This document shows, piece after piece, positions 13,833-24,534 of a stretch of 64,000 bases of DNA. This DNA is from Rostratula benghalensis. Its lineage: Eukaryota; Chordata; Aves; Charadriiformes; Rostratulidae. The first letter of the stretch is position 1. Each line of letters opens with the position of its first letter. The stretch lies in assembly GCA_013399305.1 (NCBI GenBank), contig VXAI01000019.1, forward strand, positions 3,175,279 through 3,239,278, in the 5' to 3' direction. A model generated the notes under the pieces. The model was given only the letters and a program-made list of their open reading frames with translations, did no database searches and was not told the DNA's origin. A program made the position numbers and the translations under genes.

Positions 13833-14008
13833 AATGCCGGTTGGGTTACTCCCAGCTGATTCACGGTTTCTCATACCTTGCTACCATTGCCAAGTGTTCA
13901 CTGATGGCCCACGTTCTGAATAACCTTGTGGAATTCAGAAGTGATATTCTGAATGTGAACTTGCAAATGAAAAAGATTAAACAATTTCCCTTTAGCTCAC
14001 AGAAATGA
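13833..14008 (+). other. possible exon or conserved element with open frame
   Basis: A plausible splice acceptor (pyrimidine-rich tract then CACACAG, ending at 13832) is followed by a frame open for 58 codons to a TGA at 14006-14008. The first half uses many G- or C-ending codons (CGG, TTG, TAC, TCC, CAG, CTG, CAC), unlike the AT-rich surroundings, which suggests constraint. No known domain is seen and no polyadenylation signal was identified just downstream. If real it would be a terminal exon of an unidentified transcript; it may also simply be conserved non-coding sequence or chance. Confidence 0.15.
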
Positions 14009-14472
14009 ATCTGAAGTAGGGCTAAACAAATAGTAAGTTTGCTGATGTTATCAGGAACCATAATTAGGTCAAACTGAAAGTGCATCTTTGCTCTACTTTT
14101 AAATATTCTTATTGTTAAATTACTGAACTTCTGAGCTGCTTCTGTATTAAGGAAAATTTCATAAAAGTGATTTCACACACATTTCTGGAATATTCAACTT
14201 AAATTCCTTCCTTTTCTTGTTTTGATTTTTGGGGGAAGAGAAGCAGTTCAAATCAAAATTAGTTTGTGAATGTTTTCACGATAGCAAACTTTCTTTTCTA
14301 TTTTTTTTTTATCCTCAATGGGTTCTCTTTCAAATTACACTATTTTCCAGTCTCATTTTATTGTCTTGCCTCCAGTTCCAGCATTTTTCTGCCAATAAAA
14401 ATAATCTATTACTAGGTATCTGTGGTTTGCATCTTTCTGCAATTTATTGGCATTTAACAAAATCAAAGGAGT
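14009..14472. other. AT-rich spacer
   Basis: This is AT-rich DNA between the possible exon on its left and a CR1 fragment on its right. A 120-codon frame at 14229-14591 runs into the antisense strand of the CR1 and has no domain of its own, so I treat it as chance. Confidence 0.55.
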
Positions 14473-14732
14473 ATCGTAGAATCATAGAATGGTTAGAGTT
14501 GGAAGGGAACTTAAAAATCATCCAGTTGCAACCCCCCTGCCATGGGCAGGTACACCTCCCACCAGCCCAGTTTCCTCAAAGCCCCATCTAGCTTGGCCTT
14601 AAACACTTCCAGGGATGCAACATCCACAGCTTCCCTGGGCAACCTGTTCCAGGGTCTCAACACCCTCACAGGAAAGAATTTCGTTCTGGTATCTAGTCTA
14701 AATCTTTCCTCTTCCAATTTAAAACTATTGTT
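14473..14732 (-). mobile_element. CR1 LINE, 5'-truncated 3' end
   Basis: This is the 3' end of a chicken-repeat-1 (CR1) retrotransposon lying on the minus strand. Its 3' terminus is at the left, where the tail complement reads TAGAATCATAGAATGGTTAG, followed by the family's usual GAGTTGGAAGGGA. Read on the minus strand, the body keeps an open frame for the end of the ORF2 protein (endonuclease and reverse transcriptase), with recognisable pieces such as RFRLDTRTKFF, RPWNRLPREAVD and LEVFKAKLDGALRKLGWW. Only the last 80 or so residues are represented, so the copy is 5'-truncated and dead, as most CR1 copies are. The 95% style conservation of the frame cannot be measured here. The right edge, near 14732, is where similarity to the family stops by eye. 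Confidence 0.93.
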
Positions 14733-16263
14733 GAGCTTCTCATGAGTTGAGTGCCAATGATATAAACAATAGCACCAGCTACCCCAGTGTTTTGTACGGT
14801 GGAAATAGTGCAGGAGCATTCAGCCCACCAATCCATGCGTCTTCCCATGTTGTGTGTGGTGCTGCACAGAGGCACTGGCTCGAACTGGGAACACTCTGTT
14901 GTCAAGTTCAGTAGACTATGTAAAATTGAAAAAACAAACGTGCTTTCAGCAAGGTTAATTTACTTAAACACAGGGCCACACGTACATAGATATTCTGCTT
15001 TGCTCCTACAGCCAGCTGGATCCTGGCTAATGGCAAGGAGTCTGTACAGGGTATTTCATCATGATTCCCAGAAGTGGTGAATCAGGATTTCTTTTGCACT
15101 TCCATATCTATTAGGTTTCTTTCCCGCTTTCCCCACATACACTTTTCATCTGCTTCTCAGTGCATTTCTGTTACTTTTTAAAAGTAATCAGTCCCATGGG
15201 TATTTTAAGGGTCAAAAAGCACATTTTACACTGCAGCATACTGTAGATATATATATATCAGAAAATAGAACCAGCTTAATCATCACCTGAGATTTGTTTT
15301 TACTGATGTTCTTATGTTTTGAGAGGTTTTATATAGAAAGGAAATAAATCTTTTAATTCATAAATTTTAAGAAGGAGGTACTAAGAGTCTCATTAATGAG
15401 CCCAGCATAAGTAGTCTCACAAGCTGTGATATCACAATATTGCAAAACAAGTTATTTTTTCTATATCCTTATCAAGGTTAGCAAGAACCTACCAAGAACT
15501 TGATACCATTGCAAAACTGAGCACCTCTTCTCCAAATGATTCAATTAGATACCTTTATTTTATTGCACAACTGAAAAGTCATTTAACTTTGCACAATACC
15601 TATAAGACTGAAAACATGATACAATAAGACAGTGTCACGTATTATTGCCACTGACATGTTAACTCATTACTGGCTTTCTTAAAAAATCACCCCAAGAAAT
15701 TTTTCAACTCCCTTCTCAAATATTCTGGATCTGCAATCCCATAATATTTTACCCTTAGAAATCTCGGGACCCGAGAAGAATGCTGCAAAATTTCTAATTA
15801 CTTCTTAACACATTTTATGGCTACCTCATCTGCCTGTTCATTTTGGCAGCCTCCTATTTTTGTCAGGATCCTTCTGGAAAATGGTATTTCTGAGATCACA
15901 AGGGTTCTCTCTTATGCCACCAACCAACAGAGGCACAGGTTAGAAGGGGTCCTACAACCCCTGTGCACCACCGTGCTTTCATCTGAAGCTTACACACTTA
16001 GTTGTTCCAGGCCCAGTTTTCCTCAGAGCTTCTACAGATTTTTTCCCCAAACACAGAATGCTTCGCTGCCTTTTCTTACCAAATCACATCCGTGCTTATC
16101 ATCTCATCTCTGTTTAAAAATCCCTTATCCGTAGGTGAATAGCTGTCTTATTTTACCTTATCTATCACATAATGCTACAACTGGAAAAAATGTTTGTTCA
16201 GGTGTCTTTCTGTCACTGAGCAAAGACCAGTTATAGGCCTTAGTAAAATGTTGCTGAACACAA
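14733..16263. other. spacer between two CR1 fragments
   Basis: No gene is recognised. A 97-codon frame at 14787-15080 and a 105-codon frame at 15817-16134 have no family signature. A short TA repeat lies at about 15247-15258. The first part (14740-15080) is less AT-rich and might be unrelated older insertion sequence, but I cannot classify it. Confidence 0.5.
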
Positions 16264-16603
16264 TCTTAGAATCATACAATGGTTAGAGTTGGAAGGGACC
16301 TAAAAGATCAAAAATTTCAAACCCCCTCCCACGGGCAGGGTAATCTCCCACCAGACCAGGTTGCTCAAAGCCCCATCCAGCCTGGCCTTGAACCCCTCCA
16401 GGGATGGGACAGCCACAGCTTCTCTGGGTAACCTGTTCCAGTGCCACACCACCCTCACAGGAAAGAATCTCTTCCTAATGTGTAATCTAAATCTCCCCTC
16501 TTCCAATTTAAAGTTACCCCTTGTCCTGTCACTCCGCTCCCTGACAAAGAGTCCCTCTCCAGCTCTCCTTTAGGCTGCCTTCAGATATTGGAAGGCCAAT
16601 ATG
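16264..16603 (-). mobile_element. CR1 LINE, 5'-truncated 3' end
   Basis: This is a second CR1 3' end, in the same orientation as the one about 1.8 kb to the left. The left edge carries the tail complement (TTAGAATCATACAATGGTTAG) and GAGTTGGAAGGGACC. The minus strand reads through the ORF2 C-terminus with pieces such as RFRLHIRKRFFPVRVV, WHWNRLPREAVAV and FKARLDGALSNLVWW (within 16300-16506). It extends further 5' than the first copy, through the complement of the conserved stretch around TTGTCCTGTCACTC near 16520 and TATTGGAAGGCC near 16590. Frame breaks separate that outer part from the C-terminal frame, so the element is inactive. Confidence 0.94.
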
Positions 16604-17906
16604 TTTACTAATCTGATGAATGATCAGTGTACTCATCCAAGTGAATGCAAGATTTGTTTGACTAGCTTTTTTTTTTTTTTTTCTCCCCTCCTTTATTTAC
16701 TTTAACATAAATATTTAATATTCTGGGATCTGCAGATATGGGGCTCAGCACCAAGTTTGGCAATGCAGCAAGTGTGGAGAAGAACTACTACAAAGCCATG
16801 GAGAGCTCTGTATATAAAACCTCAGGATCAGTTGCAGTAATCAAGTAATCAAAGGATTTTTGTTTCCTTTTGCTTCAGGGCTCAGTGCAAGCATCTGCCC
16901 TACCCCCTAACAGAGGATCATTACACGTTCAGTGGTATTTGAAAATCTATATTCTGGCATGCAATTGTGTGTTAGTTAACACATAACTGTGTTACATCAT
17001 TATCAGTCTGTTTTTCCCAGTTGGTTTATTTTAAATTGCAAAAAGTACTAGAGTTCAGTGTTGTTGCTGAAAAGCTTGTATATGTAAACATGCACCGAAA
17101 ATAAACTTCCTCCCAATTCATAAAACTCATATGTCCCTATGGGATATATTAGGTTTCTTCATGAAGAAGTAGAAAATTAAGTAGACACTTCCCCAGGAGT
17201 GTGTACTCTTGGAGACACTCTTGTCTTCTGTCTGCTTCCTTCACTCAGTGAAAATAATAATAATAAAAAAAAATAATAGTCCAACCTTATTTCATCTGCT
17301 AGCTTTCCATTTGCTTTCCACAACCTTCCACATGGCTTTTGATTTTCAGAATTTGCAGAGAAAGAGGATGCAATACTCCCTAACTTTGAAAGTACTAACA
17401 GTCCTACATTCTTGTGCAACATGTAGTCTTAATGCGTTTTTACCTTCAGAATACCCTGGAAAAGAAGAATCAAACTGTAACAGTAGGGTTTAAAATATTA
17501 TGGTAACTCTGGACTAAAAATATCATTCTGCAACAAGGAGCAAGGTTTATAAGATACTTTAATACATGTGCAAATATTAGTTATGTAAATGGCTTCATGT
17601 TCTATGTTATGGAATTAAAAATCATTAAAAATTCCTTTCTCTTCATTCTAGAGCCTGGTGAAAAACTGAGAAGTGGTGAATAGAGAAGGGCACTGTGAAA
17701 AATTGAATTAGCAAATGACCTCTGATGGAGTTGATCTGGATTTTGGAATTCCTCCATGATGTGATGTCTATACACCATTTCAGGGCATTAATCTCACTCC
17801 TGCAGAAGAAAGAAGACAAATCCTAGTGAACTCTACAAAAGTTTTTTATTGCTAAACTTTCCTGTGTTTCCGTGTTGGCTTTGGAAATACTCTATAGATT
17901 CTAAAG
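16604..17906. other. AT-rich non-coding stretch
   Basis: No gene is seen. A T16 run occupies 16667-16682, just beyond the CR1 edge, and an AAT-type repeat lies at about 17251-17279. The frames at 17177-17422 and 17209-17493 overlap this simple repeat on opposite strands and are not convincing. Confidence 0.55.
17251..17279. repeat. AAT-rich simple repeat
   Basis: The sequence is a short run of AAT units interrupted by an A9 tract. It is a typical length-variable microsatellite. Confidence 0.75.
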
Positions 17907-18061
17907 NNNNNNNNNNNNNNNNNNNNNNNNNNNNNNNNNNNNNNNNNNNNNNNNNNNNNNNNNNNNNNNNNNNNNNNNNNNNNNNNNNNNNNNNNNNNNN
18001 NNNNNNNNNNNNNNNNNNNNNNNNNNNNNNNNNNNNNNNNNNNNNNNNNNNNNNNNNNNNN
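17907..18061. other. assembly gap (155 N)
   Basis: All bases are N. The flanks are ordinary AT-rich DNA with no obvious simple repeat, so the gap's content is unknown. Frames that cross it are artefacts. Confidence 0.99.
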
Positions 18062-19452
18062 CCATAATTTTGATTACATATAATTTTATTATTAGGTAGG
18101 AAAAAACCCAACATCAAAACTCCACAATAAACCCATTCCTTCTTATTTCTGTTAAAAAAATATCTGGGTATTGTGCAAGAAGAATAGCTATTTTATTTTC
18201 TTTATTTCTGAGGTACTAGACTGACTAATCCTAGATTTACACATTAGGAAAACTGTTAAGTATAGTCTGTCAAAAGTATGAAAGCCATCGTGACAGGACT
18301 GTTGAAGATAAGAGCAGAAAAGACTTTTTCCCAGCCTAACTCCTTTCTTTTGCAGAATTGGTTTTAATGATATTGGCAAAAGAAATCCAAATAGTGCAGG
18401 GACATCTCGATGAATTGACAAATGCAACACTGATGATCCTGTTTAATCTCTCATCAAAAGCTATCAACAGACCATCTTTTATATTTATTAAAACTCTCTT
18501 TCAGAAGCTTAACTTTGTGCCATTTTCTATTCCTTTTACAGTAGTTGTCATGGAAATTAAAAAGGAAAACAGCAAGTGTCTCAGATGTTGGGTAAATTGC
18601 AGATAGCAATGATCTCATTAGTATTTGGGGTTCTGGCCAAGTAAGCATGCTGTACGCCTATGACTCCACTGTCCTGCTTCAGTGGAAAGGAGAAGAGCAT
18701 CAAATTGTCACTGGAAACAGTAAGTGATCAGTGGGACATACCTTTTGTGGCATCACATTCCACAGGAAACCAGTCTGTAGGTGGCTGTGTGCATCCTTCC
18801 AGTCCTTAAGATCTTGGTTCAGTGACCATGTTTAGAAAAACAGAAAATTGTTGAAGTAACTCCAGCTGTGCGTAATTGATGACAATACAAAACTAGGAAG
18901 TTTATTAAGTTTTGTCCCTGATATGACACGCAAATATGCTGGGTAATCTTTCTGAAGTTCTCTATTTCAGAAAACTTTCAGAGAAGTTTTCTGCTTCAGT
19001 GTGGCCACTTAAACAGTATTACAGAACCAGCCCTTTGGTGATTAAAAAAACTTCTTTGAATTTTCAAGAGTCACTTTATGTATGGTCAGTTTATATGTAT
19101 GTATTCTTGTGCCAGAATTTAAGTAGTCCTTCTATGCTCTTTTCCCTGATGAATTGAAAACCTCTGTGGAGTTGCAAGCAAAAAGAAGTGGCACATATAC
19201 TCAATCAAAATGCAGAATTATGCATGGCATGACACGTCATTTGATGTTCTTGCTCCAGCCAATGTCACTGGCCTGAAATATCAGAATATTCTGTCTTTGG
19301 AATTCAGTGATGGATTACAATGCACAACTTTTTTTTTTTTTCTGTCCTTTCAGGTTTTTGGTTTCTTGGCTTAAATAACTAAGTCTTCGACTGCTTTTGT
19401 AATGGAGGCTAAGAATATACTTTTTTCCCCCCTTTCCTTTCCTCTACAGAAC

Positions 19453-19477
19453 AGATACTCTCCTCTAGAGAGTATCT
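19453..19477. repeat. inverted repeat, 10-bp arms
   Basis: AGATACTCTC at 19453-19462 is followed by a 5-base spacer and its exact reverse complement GAGAGTATCT at 19468-19477. It could form a small hairpin. No function is implied by context. Confidence 0.8.
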
Positions 19478-20109
19478 AAAAAGTCTTGAGCCATCTATAA
19501 GACTGTTGATACATCTCAACTGGAAAGAGCTCACATGAAGTGTTTTGAGAGGGACCTGCAGTCCAGAGTCTTGTTGCCTTGCTGCTTCATAATTACTCAG
19601 GGGTTAATAGACAGTAAATTCCTCCTTCTGTCCTAGTCAGTGAACTCAAAGCCAAAACTAGGCTGGCACTCCTAATATAAAGTGGCTCATCAGTTACTGT
19701 CAGCTCAGACATTGACTTTGATATGACTATTTCAATCCTATTCCTATTTTTTTATTCCTTAGTCATCCTCATCTTCCAGTAAAATACTCTAACACTTCAA
19801 GTACTAATGATGTCTTCCAACTTTGTGTCAATGGTAAAATTAGTTAACATACCTTTCCCACTTTTACCAACTTTGCTAATGAATCTGTTCAATAGCAATC
19901 ATCCTACAGCAGATCATTAAGGAAATGGTCTGTTAATTTCTCTTTACACATTACTCCACTTTCAATATAACCAGCTGACTTCTGTCTCCTCTCTTCAAAG
20001 TCTCAGCTGAACCTCATTATCTCCAGTCTAATTTCCGAACTTCCCAGCATGCAATGCTTCAGATTCATATAAAATACAGTTTTAGACAAATAACATGTAA
20101 CAAATGAGA

Positions 20110-20139
20110 TTTTCTTTTTTTTCTTTTTTTTTTTTTTTT
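20110..20139. repeat. poly-T tract
   Basis: This T-rich run is interrupted by single C residues and ends in 16 consecutive T residues followed by CCCC. It is a low-complexity tract. Confidence 0.85.
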
Positions 20140-20270
20140 CCCCAGAAAAAGAAACTTTCAGGATGCTAGTCTGCTATGAATTATACCTGGTAAATAGAGG
20201 GATACATTTTCATTGTCTTGTATATCCCCAAAATAGACTCTGCACTTGTTGCATGATACCACTATTGTTT

Positions 20271-20330
20271 GAATAGTAGTATTTAAAACAATTACTAGTG
20301 GATAGTAGTATTCAACCCAATTATTAGTGG
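20271..20330 (+). repeat. diverged 30-bp tandem duplication
   Basis: Two adjacent units share the pattern ATAGTAGTATT, then an AA-rich middle, then CAATTA-TAGTG. The first unit is at about 20271-20300 and the second at about 20301-20330, with a few substitutions and one indel. It is a local two-copy duplication old enough to have diverged. Confidence 0.75.
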
Positions 20331-23209
20331 AACCGTGATTTTAGTGCCAGTTCGTTAAGCAGTTTAGCATAGCAAACACTTAGATTTTCTGTCATAAGTC
20401 TCAGGCCCATTTCTTCTGCTCCTCTCCCTATTTCACACAAAAGAAATATTTTTATAAACTCTGAAGGAACATTAACAAGGACTTATCTCACTAGCTTTTG
20501 GGCAGCCATGTTAAAAGCCAGTAGTGTCTTTTAATATGATTTTTTTTATCTCTCTCTTCCCTTCCTCCATTCCTGGACATTGGCTTCCAATATCTTCTTT
20601 CTCTCATCATCCCTTTATTGAATTTTTTCCTGCACCTTCTTCCTTCTCTTTGCCTTCTCGTTCTGTTCTTGGAGTAGCAAATATTCTGAAGTGATGACTG
20701 TGAGGAAGGGATCAGGAAGTACAGGCAGAATCTTTTTGTTGAGTATATGTCAAGCATGCAGCTTGGTGGACTGACCGTCCCCTGAAATATGAGGCTGCAC
20801 CATCTATGATTTTGAACCGGTCAGGTTTACTGGGGATTGCTTCTCAGCCCTTTGACTTTCTGGACAGTCAAACGTCAAGTACTTAATTTCTCTCCTGAAC
20901 ACTTAGTACTGCAATTGCAATCCATATTATGGATCACAAAGGACATTTTGGAAATGGTGCAATCTTAGATCACCCACCAGTGTAGGCTCAATCAAAACTG
21001 ACAGCTGCAGCAACAAAAACCCACTAGATCTTAATCCTTCTCTGATTCACTGTAATTACATGCATCCTTCAAGGTGTGGTCAGACATAATGCATTACTAT
21101 GCTACATTAATTTAAAAGACTTTTCTTACGTTAATTCAAATTATTGTTAAACAGTGAGTGAAATGGCTTAGTTACAGATCGGGATCTTCTCCAGTTCATG
21201 CCAAAGCAATTAGAGGTTGGCAGAACCTTTGCAATTTGTTGTGAGGCTAAGAAGTGTCTGTGCCTACCTGCTAAACAATGTTTCTTACTCTTCTCCTGAG
21301 GTAGTTCAGTTTTGTAATTTACCATCATGACCACATGCATGATTCTGGTCACATGATATAGATTCTCGTGTTACTTAATGAGGCAAGTAGAGGCACCAAA
21401 AGAAAAAATTATCTCTGTTCTGCTTTACAACATCAAAATATATCAGTATAAGGGAAAATTCATAGGGACAAGAAAAAATGTTGCTCTTCAGACATAGCTT
21501 AAGTTTCAGTGTTTTGTTTCAAGTCCGCATTTCTTCACTACCTGGTTATTTGTTATCTGTGGAATGTTTTTCTTAAAAACAATAAATCTTTTCTACCTCT
21601 AATTTTTTTTTTTCAATTTGTAAGTCTTCCAAAGATAAACAAAGAACAATGTTCGAGATATTATGTGAATATTATGTATTTTCCTAAGTTCCTCTGAAAG
21701 GCACTTGTCATGAAAAACTTTGCAACAGACTACAACTCAAAAGTTTGAGGCCACTTAATGGAGCTGAATGGAATGAGTGGAATTGGACAAATATGTGATA
21801 AGTCCAAAGGATATATTTTTCTGTCAATAGAAGGGAATTCAATGTGCTGAGGAAAGGCTAGGGACAGCGTTTCTGTTCGTTTTACAATTAAGAAATAATT
21901 TACTGAGGTGTACTTAAAAATTTCTTCAAAAAAATCAGGAAGAAATATTTAGAATAATAGCTAGAACTGCTTGCTTCGGAAGCATTTTTCTAATCACTAT
22001 ATTCCCCTCATCTGGTGTTATAAAGACAGTGTGATAATTTGGAAACACATGTAAAAAGAAGATACATTGCCCTAGACCAAATATAGTGTAAAAGGGGCTA
22101 ACTGATCCTCTACTGAACTAGCGGGTTATATTCAGTCCCACCTGATATATATCCCTGCTGAATATATATTAATCTACTGATTTATCACCTCTTTAATAAT
22201 CTTCACATCATCCAGTGAATTAATCAGGAGTTGAATTAAATATTTTAGTAGCATATGTCTAGTAAAGGTAGAATGATTTCCCCTTCTAATTATAATATTT
22301 AATTTTGTTCGTACTATACTTCAGCAGTTCTACTGTTGGTCATGTTAGGCTTTTTAAATTTAATTTTCTTTCTTATCTGTAACCTATTCACCTTAAAGTG
22401 ATCTTTTATCTCTCGTGAAAACAGATGACAAGACTATTTTTCAGTTCAGAACTTTTCCATAATTACATTTTTGACCTCAAGGGAAAAACTGTATACATTA
22501 TCAAATCCCCTAGCTTTGCAATGGAGTAGATTTAGTAGCCCTGAACACTGCTTGCAGCTATTGTAATTTAATTTGAATATCAGAAAATCCTCAACTTACA
22601 ACTTCTAACAAGGTAGAGGTCTATTCAAATTGAAACTCATTATATGGTACTTAATGTCTTGTAAACCAATCCTGTATATGTTTTGTTTTTTTATTTCTCT
22701 TCCAGTCCTTCAGTTCCCACTAACCATTCACGCTATGGTGGATCTAATGGTTTCTATTTATCCATAAAAAATTCACTGCCTATTTATCACATACACCTGC
22801 AGAAGTATTACTGTGCAATCTGGGAATGCTCCTGAGCAATGTGGCACCTATTTTGAAAGTGTGAGGCACTTCCTGAAACTAAGCTCAAACTCTGTAAAAG
22901 AAAATCTTTCTAAAGCAGAAACATATCAGTAGGTTACAGATTTTTTTTTTGACTCAAATATCAAGAAGAATTATAAAACCTGAAGAGTCCTTTATTATCT
23001 TATGTCATCCATGCATTAAAAGCTTCAGAACTCACCATGATAACATCCATCCCTGGTTAAGGAACCTCAGGAAGGGACTCCTTCTAAAGCTTTGGGTTTC
23101 AGTGAGCTTCATAGAAACTTATCTCAATGTCAGAGCTCTAGAAAAAGGAAATGACATCTGGATCTACAGTCAGAACATAGCTAAAAGTGAGATCTTGAGG
23201 TGCTAGCAG

Positions 23210-23640
23210 GAAATGGAGCTGGAGAGGATGCTGAAGCACAAGCTTTATCAGGAACAGCTGAGGGAGCTGGGGTTGTTCATCCTGTAGAAAATGAGGCTGA
23301 CGGGAGACCCTCTTGTTCTCTACAACTACCTGAAAGGTGGTTGTCAAAGGTGGTGGCTGATATTTTCTCCCAAGTAACAGGCAATAGGACATCAGGAAGC
23401 AATCTCAAGTTCTGCCAGGGGAGGTTTAGGCTGGATATTAGGAAAAACTTTTGTTGAAAGGGCTGTCAAGCATTGGAAGAGGCTTCACAAGGAAGTGGTG
23501 AAGTCACCATTACTGGAGGCATTTAAAACAGGTGTAGATGGTGGTGAAGGGGATGGTTTAGTGATGGACTTTGCAGTGCTAGCTGAATTGTTGAACTCAA
23601 TGATCTTAAAGGTCTTTTCCAATCTAAGCCATTCTACACT
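23210..23640 (+). mobile_element. CR1 LINE, older diverged 3' end
   Basis: This is a CR1 fragment on the plus strand, in the opposite orientation to the other copies. Starting near GAGGATGCTGAAG, it passes through family-typical phrases: GCTGAGGGAGCTGGGGTTG, CTACAACTACCTGAAAGG, GCCAGGGGAGGTTTAGGC with TGGATATTAGGAAAAA, then CATTGGAAGAGGC and TGATCTTAAAGGTCTTTTCC, and ends near ATTCTACAC. The protein piece QGRFRLDIRKNF at about 23415-23455 matches the same region as the RFRLDIRK motif in the two minus-strand copies. The frame is broken after that motif, and the number of substitutions suggests an older copy. The final octamer tail is degenerate. Confidence 0.9.
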
Positions 23641-24515
23641 TACGTATTTTGTAGTTAAGTTTTTCTTTGCATTCACTAAGGTTACAAATTCTACGGCTTC
23701 CCGTGTCAGAACTATACTTTTAATACTTAGAGGTTTCTGCTTTCAACTCACATCCTCAGAGATCCAGAAGTGTTTTCTAGGAAGAGATTTTTTTTTTCCC
23801 CCTCAGGTCTCTTATGATGATGCCAATGATGCCTGGCAGACTTTTTTGAATACTTTGAATACTCTGAGTTTAATTGAAAAAAATATATATCTCTCTCACT
23901 TACCCAGAAGGAAGGTAATCATGCATAGGGTAATTGAAACAGCAATCTCAGTAGCCCTTTCCTTTCTTTTGTAAATCTGCCTTCTAATATGAAAAGGAGA
24001 CACCTTGTACTGGTTTCTACACACACTGGATCAAGTCTGCCTTTGTTTTGGTATTACTTATGAATGCAAGATACAGAAGCCTACAACAGTCCTAGCCACC
24101 ATTAAGAACTCCTCACCAAACCTCACTTATCCCGTCAGCCTCTCTTTTACTGATAAAAAGGCTCTAACTCTACTTCTGGCATTATAACTGCATCTGGAAG
24201 TCTCTTACTGAGATCCTTCTCTGATTGGCTTGATCTACTCGAAAGCCTTTGATTAGTTAATTACCACCTGAGATCTAAATAGCAGTGAACTTTGCAGTTG
24301 CTCTAGTTAAAAATTAGTGATTTGTTCCTATGGCTTGGGTATTAGGATAGGCTCACAAATATACAAATTTTTCATTCTGTGTTTTTTCCCCCTTTTTTTT
24401 CTTTCCTAATTAAGTTATCTCAGAAAGTAGATTGAGATAGCAGTTACAATCTTAAATCTGAAGTCTGAGTGCTTGATTTGAGAATGGCTGTACATCAAAA
24501 TAAGATCTGAACTTT

Positions 24516-24534
24516 CTAAGCTAAGTTAGCTTAG
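24516..24534. repeat. 19-bp perfect palindrome
   Basis: CTAAGCTAA and its reverse complement TTAGCTTAG flank a single G. The arms are 9 bp and perfect. It might be a binding site for a dimer or simply chance. Confidence 0.8.

Larger units (their letters stand above)
18062..23209. other. AT-rich non-coding stretch
   Basis: No gene, LTR or CR1 signature was recognised. Features are small: T13 at 19329-19341, a T-rich tract at 20110-20139, T11 at 21603-21613, an inverted repeat at 19453-19477 and a diverged 30-bp tandem duplication at 20271-20330. The part at about 22140-22310 is rich in TAAT and ATTA cores, which homeodomain proteins can bind, but such cores are frequent in AT-rich DNA. Confidence 0.55.

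Noticed and set aside
14229..14591. 120-codon plus-strand frame
   Set aside because: Its right end is antisense CR1 sequence and the rest has no signature.
17833..18117. Frames on both strands across the first gap
   Set aside because: They are open only because the N bases are not read as stops.
23495..23974. 159-codon open frame
   Set aside because: It begins inside the CR1 fragment in a phase that is not the ORF2 phase and runs on into unrelated DNA, so it is an artefact of the insertion.
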